Source: Flavobacteriia bacterium
Lineage (GTDB): Bacteria > Bacteroidota > Bacteroidia > Flavobacteriales_D > Crocinitomicaceae
Direction: 5' to 3'
Assembly: GCA_947463445.1 (NCBI GenBank)
Contig: CANHRS010000019.1
Location: 1-36,910 of the forward strand
DNA length: 36,910 nucleotides
Numbering within the stretch: the first letter of the stretch is position 1; every line of letters begins with the position of its first letter. The notes under the pieces are model-generated. The model made no database searches and had not been told where the DNA came from. It saw only the letters and a list, made by a program, of their open reading frames with translations. Shown one piece after another: positions 1-7,481 of the stretch. Both the position numbers and the translations under genes were made by a program.

Positions 1-2
1 AT

Positions 3-290
3 AATCAACCTGAAAAAGTCCAGGAGAAAATTGAGTATGTTTTAATGATTTTAAAGACGGTACAATTTGTTCCAAAAAAAATTTTAACTCATATTTCTGG
101 TGAAGAAGGTTTATATGAAATTAGGGTTGAGTTTGAGAGTAATATTTACCGTATTTTTTGTTGTTTTGATCAAGGAGATTTGATTTTGCTTTTTAACGGT
201 TTTCAAAAAAAATCGCAGAAAACACCTAGAAAAGAAATTAGATTAGCTCGAACGTTAAAAAACGAATATTTTAACTTGAAAAACAATTAG
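3..290 (+). CDS. HigB/RelE-type toxin, 5'-truncated by window edge
   Basis: The reading frame is open from base 3, before the first ATG at 45. The residues before that ATG (NQPEKVQEKIEYVL) fit the usual helical start of Gp49-like/HigB toxins, so the true start lies outside the window and the ATG at 45 is internal. Visible family features are the core LYEIRVEFESNIYRIF, then a hydrophobic strand (DLILLFNGF), then the basic QKKSQKTPRKEI segment typical of ribosome-dependent mRNA interferases of the RelE superfamily. The stop is 3 bases before the next ATG, and that gene encodes an HTH protein, giving the toxin-first order of higBA modules. The expected role is translation-coupled mRNA cleavage restrained by the partner. 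Family assignment is firm; RNase activity is inferred. Confidence 0.85.
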   Translation, partial: NQPEKVQEKIEYVLMILKTVQFVPKKILTHISGEEGLYEIRVEFESNIYRIFCCFDQGDLILLFNGFQKKSQKTPRKEIRLARTLKNEYFNLKNN

Positions 291-293
291 GCC

Positions 294-599
294 ATGAAAA
301 AAGAGAACATTACTAAGATTTGTGATTTTGATGCGCTTTTAGATTCGAAATATGGTGAGAAAGGGACTGATAAAAGAGAGCAATTTGAAAGTCGTGCTAC
401 TTATTTTATCATTAGTGAAATTTTGAAAGAGGCGCGTAAAGAAGCTAATATGACGCAGGAGCAATTAGCTGAAAAAATTGGTACAAAAAAAAGCTATATT
501 TCACGTATTGAGAATGGTAAATGTGATATTCAACTTTCTACATTATATCGAATATTTGAATTTGGTTTAGGCAAACAGGTAAATTTAACTTTTGGATAA
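294..599 (+). CDS. HigA-type antitoxin, XRE-family HTH
   Basis: A 101-residue protein whose C-terminal half is an XRE/Cro helix-turn-helix (about residues 45-95): MTQEQLAEKIGTKKSYISRI followed by ENGKCDIQLSTLYRIFEFG. The N-terminal ~40 residues are charged and probably bind the toxin. It starts 3 bases after the toxin stop, so the two are co-transcribed and probably translationally coupled. Known antitoxins of this type neutralise the toxin and bind the module's own promoter, here beyond the left edge. No terminator is visible after it. The 101 bases before clpP hold no gene and no convincing promoter. Confidence 0.88.
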   Translation: MKKENITKICDFDALLDSKYGEKGTDKREQFESRATYFIISEILKEARKEANMTQEQLAEKIGTKKSYISRIENGKCDIQLSTLYRIFEFGLGKQVNLTFG

Positions 600-700
600 T
601 TGTTTTTAACATTTGACTATCCACAAAATTTCCCAAAAAAATCTTTCATCGTGATTTTTCATGTATCTTTAATCTCGATAAAAAATAAAAACAAGATCCT

Positions 701-1369
701 ATGTTTGGAAACGACGAATTTAGAAAATATGCTACAAAACATGTAGGTATTAGCAGTATGCATTTAGAGCATTATATTGAATCATCAGTAACACCATATA
801 TCATCGAAGAGCGTCATTTGAATATGACACAAATGGATGTTTTTTCCCGTTTAATGATGGACAGAATTATCTTTTTAGGTACAGGAATTAACGACCAAGT
901 TGCGAATATTATCAATGCGCAATTATTGTTTTTGGAGTCTGTAGATGCAAAAAAAGACATTCAAATTTACTTGAATTCACCAGGTGGATCTGTGTATGCA
1001 GGTTTAGGTATCTATGATACAATGCAATACATTAAACCAGATGTTGCAACGATTTGTACAGGTATGGCTGCTTCTATGGGGGCGGTATTGATGTGTGCAG
1101 GTACAAAAGGTAAACGTACAGCGTTGAAACACTCACGTGTGATGATTCACCAACCATTAGGAGGTGCACAAGGTCAGGCTTCGGATATCGAAATCACTGC
1201 AAGAGAGATTCAAAAATTAAAAAATGAATTATACCACATCATTGCAGATCATTCTGGTCAAGATTTTGACAAAGTTTGGGCTGATTCTGACCGTGATTAC
1301 TGGATGACAGCTGAAGAGGCTAAGGCATACGGTATGGTGGATGAAGTTTTAGTTAGAAATCCTAAGTAA
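701..1369 (+). CDS. clpP: ATP-dependent Clp protease proteolytic subunit ClpP
   Basis: A 222-residue serine peptidase of family S14, the proteolytic chamber of ClpXP. The catalytic triad is visible: Ser125 in GMAASMGAVL, His150 in MIHQPLGG and Asp199 in DRDYWM. The oxyanion strand NSPGGSVYAG (residues 92-101) is intact. The protein has a ~30-residue N-terminal extension before the TPYIIEE segment compared with E. coli ClpP. The start at 701 is the first in-frame ATG and has no Shine-Dalgarno, as is usual in Bacteroidota. clpX follows after 64 bases, but an intrinsic terminator lies between. The common upstream partner tig (trigger factor) is absent and a toxin-antitoxin pair sits there instead. 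Confidence 0.97.
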   Translation: MFGNDEFRKYATKHVGISSMHLEHYIESSVTPYIIEERHLNMTQMDVFSRLMMDRIIFLGTGINDQVANIINAQLLFLESVDAKKDIQIYLNSPGGSVYAGLGIYDTMQYIKPDVATICTGMAASMGAVLMCAGTKGKRTALKHSRVMIHQPLGGAQGQASDIEITAREIQKLKNELYHIIADHSGQDFDKVWADSDRDYWMTAEEAKAYGMVDEVLVRNPK

Positions 1370-1389
1370 TTAAAACAATAAAATAATAT

Positions 1390-1421
1390 AAGGCCAATCA
1401 AGGAAACTTGATTGGCTTTTT
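1390..1421 (+). terminator. Intrinsic terminator between clpP and clpX
   Basis: A perfect 10-bp stem, GCCAATCAAG (1393-1402) with CTTGATTGGC (1407-1416), is closed by a GAAA tetraloop and followed by five T. A-rich bases before the stem can pair with the T tract. It ends 12 bases before the clpX start, so it should end or attenuate clpP transcription. Confidence 0.9.
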
Positions 1422-1433
1422 GTTCCAATATAT

Positions 1434-2666
1434 ATGGCAAAAAAAGAAACGAATTGTTCATTTTGTGGTCGTCCTAGAGCGCAAGTAGGTATGTTGATTG
1501 CCGGTGTTTCTGGACATATCTGTGAGAGTTGTATTACCCAAGGCTATACAATTGTGCAGGAAGAAATGGGAGCTGGAAATAAAACAGCAACTAAAACGCA
1601 AGAACCCTTGAATGTCTTGAAACCAAAAGAAATCAAGGCGAAATTGGATGAATATGTGATTGGTCAGGAGGATGCTAAAAAAGTGTTATCTGTATCGGTG
1701 TATAATCATTACAAGCGTTTGAATCAAAAGGTAATGAAAGATGAGGTGGAGATTGAGAAATCGAATGTCATTTTGGTTGGTAGAACAGGTACAGGAAAAA
1801 CATTGTTAGCGAAAACAATTGCGAAAATGTTGAATGTTCCGTTTTGTATTGCCGATGCAACTGTATTAACAGAAGCAGGTTATGTAGGGGAGGATGTGGA
1901 AAGTATCTTATCCCGTTTATTACAGGCTGCTGATTTTGATGTGGATGCTGCACAGCGCGGAATTGTATTCATCGATGAGATTGATAAAATTGCACGTAAG
2001 AGTGATAACCCATCCATCACACGGGATGTATCTGGAGAAGGAGTTCAACAAGCCTTATTGAAATTGTTAGAAGGTACGGTTGTGAATGTTCCACCTCAAG
2101 GAGGAAGAAAGCACCCAGAACAAAAAATGATTCAAGTAGAGACAAAGAATATTTTGTTTATCTGTGGCGGTGCTTTTGACGGAATAGAGAAAATTATTTC
2201 TCGAAGAATTAATCGTCAGACGATAGGTTTTACTTCCAATGATACCGTTCGTATCGATGGGGATAACTTCTTGAAATACATTAATCCAACGGATATAAAA
2301 ACATTTGGTTTAATACCGGAATTAATCGGTCGTTTTCCATCCTTAACGTATTTAGAGCCTTTAGATGCGAAGAGCTTAAAACGTATCTTGACAGAACCTA
2401 AAAATGCGTTGGTAAAACAATATTTGCGTTTGTTTGAAATTGATGGAACTAAACTTTCGTTTGATGCGGCGGCATTAGATTTTATTGTGGATAAAGCAAT
2501 TGAATTTAAATTAGGTGCACGCGGATTACGTTCGATTTGCGAGGCAATTTTAACGGATGCCATGTATGAAATTCCTTCCGAAAAATTAGGAGAATTTAAG
2601 GTTACCTTGGAATATGCGAAAGAGCAATTTTCGAAATCGAAGGTGGCGCAGTTGAGTGTTGCGTAG
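1434..2666 (+). CDS. clpX: ATP-dependent Clp protease ATP-binding subunit ClpX
   Basis: A 410-residue AAA+ unfoldase that delivers substrates to ClpP. Domains seen in order: N-terminal zinc-binding domain with Cys8, Cys11, Cys30 and Cys33; Walker A GRTGTGKT (116-123); pore-1 loop GYVG (149-152); Walker B IVFIDEID (177-184); RKH loop (225-227); the ClpP-docking tripeptide IGF (264-266); and the sensor-2 region LGARGLRSI near residue 360. All key residues are present, so the enzyme should be active. The distance to the ATG from the preceding terminator is only 12 bases. Expression therefore depends on read-through or on a promoter inside clpP; none was identified. Confidence 0.97.
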   Translation: MAKKETNCSFCGRPRAQVGMLIAGVSGHICESCITQGYTIVQEEMGAGNKTATKTQEPLNVLKPKEIKAKLDEYVIGQEDAKKVLSVSVYNHYKRLNQKVMKDEVEIEKSNVILVGRTGTGKTLLAKTIAKMLNVPFCIADATVLTEAGYVGEDVESILSRLLQAADFDVDAAQRGIVFIDEIDKIARKSDNPSITRDVSGEGVQQALLKLLEGTVVNVPPQGGRKHPEQKMIQVETKNILFICGGAFDGIEKIISRRINRQTIGFTSNDTVRIDGDNFLKYINPTDIKTFGLIPELIGRFPSLTYLEPLDAKSLKRILTEPKNALVKQYLRLFEIDGTKLSFDAAALDFIVDKAIEFKLGARGLRSICEAILTDAMYEIPSEKLGEFKVTLEYAKEQFSKSKVAQLSVA

Positions 2667-2688
2667 TGCAGGAATACAATTCCAGCAC
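2666..2688. repeat. Stem-loop directly after clpX stop
   Basis: GTGC (2666-2669) pairs with GCAC (2685-2688) and GGAAT (2671-2675) with ATTCC (2679-2683), with one A-A mismatch and an ACA loop. There is no T tract, so it is not an obvious terminator. It may be an intergenic palindromic repeat. Confidence 0.6.
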
Positions 2689-2703
2689 AGCGGGTCGTTA
2701 AAT

Positions 2704-2730
2704 GAGTTGCAAAGCATTGCGATTGAACGG
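2704..2730. repeat. Degenerate copy of REP-like palindrome
   Basis: Shares the 13-base core GCAAAGCATTGCG, the preceding GAG and the trailing TG.ACG pattern with the palindrome at 2824-2850, exactly 120 bases away. The outer stem arms have decayed here (GAGTT versus GAGAC on the left). Confidence 0.5.
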
Positions 2731-2752
2731 AGCAAAATAAATATGGAGTATG

Positions 2753-2788
2753 AAAATGGGTGTTTAGAAATTTCTAAACACCCATTTT
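2753..2788. terminator. Perfect 36-bp palindrome, bidirectional terminator
   Basis: The two 18-base arms, centred between 2770 and 2771, are exact reverse complements, with GGGTGTTTAGAAA on the left and TTTCTAAACACCC on the right. A runs precede the stem and T runs follow it. It can therefore terminate clpX on the plus strand and the convergent minus-strand operon ending at 2851. Confidence 0.9.
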
Positions 2789-2797
2789 TATTTTAGG

Positions 2798-2818
2798 TAG
2801 AAATGTTTTACATTTCTA
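2798..2818. repeat. Short inverted repeat
   Basis: TAGAAATG (2798-2805) and CATTTCTA (2811-2818) flank a TTTTA loop. The arm resembles part of the neighbouring terminator stem (TTTAGAAATTTC), so it may be a shortened derivative of it. Confidence 0.5.
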
Positions 2819-2823
2819 AATGA

Positions 2824-2850
2824 GAGACGCAAAGCATTGCGTCTGTACGA
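2824..2850. repeat. REP-like palindromic element
   Basis: AGACGCAA (2825-2832) pairs perfectly with TTGCGTCT (2837-2844) around an AGCA loop, followed by GTACGA. It directly abuts the stop codon of the minus-strand gene at 2851. The degenerate sibling is at 2704-2730. From memory, short GACGCAA/TTGCGTC palindromes are dispersed between genes in Bacteroidota; copy number in this genome cannot be judged here. Confidence 0.6.
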
Positions 2851-5562
2851 TTATAGGGAAGGGAAAAGTTCGGGTGTTAATTTAGGTTCAAATGTTTTAA
2901 ATTTCTCTAATCCTGTGTTTTCCAGTAATTCCTTTAGGATAATTCCTTTGTTATACGCTTTCGCTCTTAGTATAGCGTTTGCTTTCATTTTTTCTTGCAC
3001 TTCTTCGTTTTGGAAGTAATGCATACAGCTTTTTACCATATCTGTTTTTCCAGCGGCAACATACCCACAATTATCGGTGATGATATCTTTCGGTCCTTTC
3101 GATTTGTAGGCTACGACTGGTAGTCCACAACTAAGTGCTTCAAGCACCACACAACTAAACGTATCGAATTTGGAAGGTAAAATCAATAAATCAGCCGATG
3201 AATATATTTCAGGTAATTTTTTAGCATCTATCCAACCTAAGAAAATGGCATTTGGAAGTTGTTTTTTCAATTCTTCCTCCGCCGGACCAGTACCTGCAAA
3301 AACGAGTTTTACATTTGGTATTTCTTTTTCAATTTCAGGAAAGATAGAAACGATATCTAGGACTCCTTTTTCGTGACTTAAACGACCCGTAAAAAGGATG
3401 ACTTTTTCCGATTCTTTACATCCGAATAATTTTTTCTTGGTACTTTTTCTTGGGTAGAAAGAATCGTTACACCAATGTGCAGTTCGTTTGATTTTATCTA
3501 TCGGGAAATCCATGTCTTTTCCGGAGAACCAGTTTTGATGATCTGAATTCAGCACATATAATTGATCAAAACCAGCATAGAATGCACGCAACATTCTTCT
3601 AACACGGTTTAGGTTGTGACCGTCAACACCAAGTACTTTTCTAGCGAATAATAACCAATCTGTATGCACATAGAAATTTGCAGGGACAGAATACGCATTT
3701 TTCAAATACAATGAAATCACTCCCATAATACCTTCTGTAGAACACATGATTCTATCGTATTCGTTTTCTAGGAAAAGATGATGTATTTCATTTAGGTTAG
3801 GAATACGAATCGGTTGTTGTTGGTAAAATGGTAGAGTAAATTCCGCTAATGGTTTTACGACAATTAAATGATCCTCCGATTGTAAGGTACTACTACAAAC
3901 TAAGAAATCAATTGGAAGATTAAGACGTTTTACTTCCTTGTGCATTTCTTGTAATACAAAAGACACACCATTTTTATCTTCAAATGTATCCGTCAGCCAC
4001 AGCATTCTTTTTGGATGTGGGAATGCGTTTATTTTTTCTGAGAATACATCTAAAAGTGGTCTGTTGGAGTACATCACTTTGGAACTTGTAAAAAGAGCAC
4101 CTTGAATAAGGGAAGCTGCTAACATCGGGAATGGTAGTCCATCTAATAAGTTGGATATGTCTGGATTGACCATTTTTTTACCAAATAATTTTGCTTTTTT
4201 GCTTTTGGATTTGGTTAGTAATCGTATTTCACTTGGGATTTCTAATCGTTCTATTATGTCTGTAATATTGATTTTTTCTAACGACCCATCTTGCATTAAT
4301 TTATTGACTTTTTCGGTTACTCTTGCGAATAAAACTTTACTGAGTTCGTTGCTAATTGTATTAACTCCTTCTGTGATTTGTGCATTCATTTCTTCCCCTT
4401 CTAATTCATTTGCTTTTGCAATTTGTAGGGCGGCATCAAATACAGGTTTATAGATTTTAGGTAATAATAATCGTTTTCTTTTCGATGGTACTTTACCGAT
4501 AAAACAGTTATGAAAAAGTTCGATAAACTTCATAGTTACTTTGTGTCTACGAAGTTCAGCGAATGCATTTGTCACGAAAAGGGCTAACATTTTTTCATTG
4601 AATGACCCTTTGTGTAACATAATACGCACCAATCCTGGGTCTTCCATGTACATAGCGATTTGACAGAAGTAATCTAAGAAGGCTACCGTTAATTTCTCTG
4701 AATTTTGATGTGTTCCAAAAGGCGCCATTGCACTATTTCGAATTGCTTCTAGTGCTAACGATGAGGTAGATTCTGTTTTTAATCGCTCTTGTAAATTAGG
4801 TACATGTAGATAGGTCCCGGTTTGTCCGGAGAATATTCCCATGTGACTATCGGAACCACCAGAATAGGATTTTTTGTAGCGATTTTTACAATATAAACTA
4901 ATGTCGATATTAAATCGTTCTGCATCTTTATCTATTTGCTCCGGTGTAAGGTTTTCTAGCCATGTTTTCACTAAAATATTTTGCCATGTATCTCGTTGGC
5001 CATTCAGTACTTCAAAACGTTCAAAAAGTAATACCATTTTGCTTAAAAAGTCAAAAGATGGTGTTTTTTGTACGTTATAGTGGTAGAGTGGGTGTGCCCA
5101 AATTGTAGGGAGATTATGCGCATGTGTATATTGTAGAAATTGATATACATTTCTGCGCAACTTGTTCAGTACAATTTCTTGTTCTTTGGAGAAACCGTAG
5201 GTTAATACATGGATACCAATATTAAAATCAGGGACTGTACAACTAAATTCCGCACCTACAAGGACATCATTTCCTTTTTCGATTTGTTCAAAACAAGAGC
5301 GAGCATTGTTATGGTTTGTTATGGTGATTGCGTTAACCTTGTTTTTTTCTAAACGTTTAATAAGCCTTTCGGTAGGTAACCATGTTTCAGGTACATTTAA
5401 TATTCGACCGATTAATTCATCTGGAACATCGCTGTTGTAGTCGTGACAATGTAGGTCAATTTTCAGAATTTCATCGGACGGAAATTTCTCTTTTTGATTT
5501 TTTAAAAACAGCTGAAGTTCCTTGTTTAGTTCAGCATGGAAGGATGTAGTTTTTGCAGCCAT
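2851..5562 (-). CDS. PHP-domain / family 4 glycosyltransferase fusion
   Basis: A 903-residue protein with no signal peptide, so cytoplasmic. The N-terminal PHP metallohydrolase domain (about 30-255) has the metal-binding motifs DLHCH (36-40), TNHNN (82-86), GAEFS (103-107), AHP (156-158) and GGSDSHMG (235-242). A helical stretch of ~230 residues fits no family I recognise. The C-terminal part (about 490-890) is a GT-B glycosyltransferase of the GT4 type: LWLTDTFEDKNGVS in the acceptor half, FTGRLSHEKG (near 724) and the nucleotide-sugar loop DTFSCVVLEALSCGLPVVA (near 805), where the first Glu of the EX7E motif is Asp. It is the last gene of the operon beginning at 10502. It may glycosylate lipid or protein, with the PHP part hydrolysing a phosphate or acetyl group; the substrate is unknown. 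Confidence 0.85.
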   Translation of the reverse strand: MAAKTTSFHAELNKELQLFLKNQKEKFPSDEILKIDLHCHDYNSDVPDELIGRILNVPETWLPTERLIKRLEKNKVNAITITNHNNARSCFEQIEKGNDVLVGAEFSCTVPDFNIGIHVLTYGFSKEQEIVLNKLRRNVYQFLQYTHAHNLPTIWAHPLYHYNVQKTPSFDFLSKMVLLFERFEVLNGQRDTWQNILVKTWLENLTPEQIDKDAERFNIDISLYCKNRYKKSYSGGSDSHMGIFSGQTGTYLHVPNLQERLKTESTSSLALEAIRNSAMAPFGTHQNSEKLTVAFLDYFCQIAMYMEDPGLVRIMLHKGSFNEKMLALFVTNAFAELRRHKVTMKFIELFHNCFIGKVPSKRKRLLLPKIYKPVFDAALQIAKANELEGEEMNAQITEGVNTISNELSKVLFARVTEKVNKLMQDGSLEKINITDIIERLEIPSEIRLLTKSKSKKAKLFGKKMVNPDISNLLDGLPFPMLAASLIQGALFTSSKVMYSNRPLLDVFSEKINAFPHPKRMLWLTDTFEDKNGVSFVLQEMHKEVKRLNLPIDFLVCSSTLQSEDHLIVVKPLAEFTLPFYQQQPIRIPNLNEIHHLFLENEYDRIMCSTEGIMGVISLYLKNAYSVPANFYVHTDWLLFARKVLGVDGHNLNRVRRMLRAFYAGFDQLYVLNSDHQNWFSGKDMDFPIDKIKRTAHWCNDSFYPRKSTKKKLFGCKESEKVILFTGRLSHEKGVLDIVSIFPEIEKEIPNVKLVFAGTGPAEEELKKQLPNAIFLGWIDAKKLPEIYSSADLLILPSKFDTFSCVVLEALSCGLPVVAYKSKGPKDIITDNCGYVAAGKTDMVKSCMHYFQNEEVQEKMKANAILRAKAYNKGIILKELLENTGLEKFKTFEPKLTPELFPSL

Positions 5563-5574
5563 AATTTGAATTTA

Positions 5575-6183
5575 TCAGAAAGCTATATACCAGGCATTTG
5601 GTTCTACTTTATTTCGGAATTTGCTAAGTGTGGTAGCTATTTTCTCTTTGGATTTAAGTTTATACACAACATAGTGCAGGTTATTTAAATAGGTGGATGT
5701 CATTTCCACATCGTAATCACGCAATTTATCCACTTGTTTTTCTGCATTTGATTTATAGAGATATGCACCTAACACGATATACTTATGTGTAATGTTATTT
5801 GGTTGTTTCGTTAGCACTGAAGTATTCGCTTGGTAGTGAGTTTTTTGGGATTCTAGCTGTTTTTTAAGTGTTGCAATAAGAGAATCTTTTTGTAGATTAT
5901 TGGAATTTAATAGTTGAATAATAGCACGTAACGAATCCATGTTATACTCTTTTGAGTCTGCAATTTTATTTTGTTCCTTATTGATGGTTTCAATTTTTAA
6001 CATCAAACCATCGATTTTACTTTTATTGAGTACTTGTTCCTTGTTTTTTATATTGCCTTCATTGATCACATGTACCTTATCAATAAGTTTCGTTATTTTT
6101 TTTGTATGGTTTACTTGTGTAGTGTCTTGCGCGAATGAAAAACTCTGATATACAATGACGGTGAGGAATACTAGTCTTTTCAT
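5575..6183 (-). CDS. Exported SPOR-like domain protein
   Basis: A 202-residue protein with a signal peptide (MKRLVFLTVIVYQSFSFAQ, cleavage near 19), a polar coiled-coil-prone middle (about 40-125, rich in K, E, N and Q) and a C-terminal ~70-residue segment. That segment, beginning KYIVLGAYLYKSNAEKQVDK and ending near AWYIAF, matches the SPOR pattern of an aromatic-hydrophobic strand, helix and second strand. SPOR domains bind denuded peptidoglycan, so a periplasmic, wall-associated role is likely. Its ATG overlaps the stop of the upstream PorP/SprF gene (ATGA), and the PHP-glycosyltransferase starts 12 bases after it. The SPOR call rests on pattern only. Confidence 0.65.
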   Translation of the reverse strand: MKRLVFLTVIVYQSFSFAQDTTQVNHTKKITKLIDKVHVINEGNIKNKEQVLNKSKIDGLMLKIETINKEQNKIADSKEYNMDSLRAIIQLLNSNNLQKDSLIATLKKQLESQKTHYQANTSVLTKQPNNITHKYIVLGAYLYKSNAEKQVDKLRDYDVEMTSTYLNNLHYVVYKLKSKEKIATTLSKFRNKVEPNAWYIAF

Positions 6184-7469
6184 TTCTTTTGTAGTTTTTG
6201 TTGTAAAATTTTCAATTTATCCTCGATTTGTTTGATATATGCATCGATGATTGGTGTCATTTCTGGACTAGTTTGCACATTTGCTAATTCTTTTAATTCC
6301 TCTTGTACTTTATCTAGTTCTTTTTGTATGTCTTTCGGAGAGATATTTTCCGTGTTTGCTAGTATAGTTAAACGCGTAATAATATTTTTCATTTTTAATA
6401 GGTAGTAAATATCTTCCGGATCATTTGTTTTTGGGGTAGGAATCGTTTCATTGTTTTTCTCTTCCTTCGTATCTATGTTCGAAGAAGATTTTTGGATAGG
6501 TTGTAGTTTACGGTTCGAGATATGCACGTATGAAAACTCCATTCCTCTAGATCCGGCTGCAACAAAATTTCCGATAGAAGTAGCATAACTTACACGAAAA
6601 ATATTGTTTTCATTTAATTTTAGTCCGATTTGGGCAACGAGTGCTTTTTGATAAATCCAGTTTATACCGACTATTGGTTCCACGTGTTTAATTCCTGTGT
6701 AGTTTATTAGAAATCCTGTGTTATATTCTTTTGCATTACTTTGATTCATGTATAAGAATTTAGGAGTCAAGGTCAGTGTATTTCCGATTGGATAGATTAA
6801 ATGAATGTGGAAATTTGTTCGTAAGTCTGTGGTGTGATCGATACTGTTTTTTTGGTTAGTGCTACCTACATGGTAGAATGATAATCCAGTTGCTAACAGT
6901 GTTTTTTTAGCGCCAAATTTAGTTCGGTAATAGATACCAAGATTATTATCTAATGCATAAATACTTTGTCTTGTGAAGTTTTCACCAGATGCAAAGCTAT
7001 TATCAAACCCAGTTGCTGAGTTTGGGTTGTATTGGGAGGCATAGGTAAAATTTTGTGTATTCATACTTGTATTGAGTACGCCTAGTTGCATACCAATAGC
7101 GAGGGATGATTTATCATCGTTTGTTGCAGGATTTATGATTTTATAGGCACCAGAAATTAAGAAATTAAAGGTGTTAAATGCGCCGCTTGCACTTCGATTA
7201 TTTCCTAGAAATTGTCCGATAGCAAAGCGATTTGTTAAAGGCATATCTACACCAACGGAAGACACTACGTTACCAGATTCCCGAGAGGCATTAGTGGAAT
7301 GGTATCCATTGTTTGTGTTTAATTGAACCCCTTTGGATGCATAAATTCGTTCACCTGTTAGCGCAGGGTTTAGGTACAAAGTATTTAAATCATATTGATA
7401 ATAGCGCGCATCTTGCGCAAGACTTATGATTCCGACTAAGGATACAAGTAAGGAACTAATTAATTTCAT
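6180..7469 (-). CDS. PorP/SprF-family outer-membrane protein
   Basis: A 429-residue protein with signal peptide MKLISSLLVSLVGIISLAQ and the family's N-terminal signature YYQYDLNTLYLNPALTGE. A long run of alternating beta strands (to about 325) matches the predicted outer-membrane barrel of PorP/SprF proteins. After it comes a low-complexity Lys/Glu/Pro linker and a C-terminal helical coiled coil (about 350-429) that is an unusual extension. It lies 12 bases downstream of a type B sorting-domain protein. In Flavobacterium johnsoniae, SprF is needed to export its partner SprB, which carries a type B domain; by analogy this protein should serve the PKD protein encoded upstream. Confidence 0.88.
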   Translation of the reverse strand: MKLISSLLVSLVGIISLAQDARYYQYDLNTLYLNPALTGERIYASKGVQLNTNNGYHSTNASRESGNVVSSVGVDMPLTNRFAIGQFLGNNRSASGAFNTFNFLISGAYKIINPATNDDKSSLAIGMQLGVLNTSMNTQNFTYASQYNPNSATGFDNSFASGENFTRQSIYALDNNLGIYYRTKFGAKKTLLATGLSFYHVGSTNQKNSIDHTTDLRTNFHIHLIYPIGNTLTLTPKFLYMNQSNAKEYNTGFLINYTGIKHVEPIVGINWIYQKALVAQIGLKLNENNIFRVSYATSIGNFVAAGSRGMEFSYVHISNRKLQPIQKSSSNIDTKEEKNNETIPTPKTNDPEDIYYLLKMKNIITRLTILANTENISPKDIQKELDKVQEELKELANVQTSPEMTPIIDAYIKQIEDKLKILQQKLQKK

Positions 7470-7481
7470 GTTCTTTCTATA

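Noticed and set aside
664-671. TATCTTTA before clpP as a -7 promoter box
   Set aside because: The last base departs from TAnnTTTG and no -33 TTTG lies at 17-23 bases; too weak to annotate.
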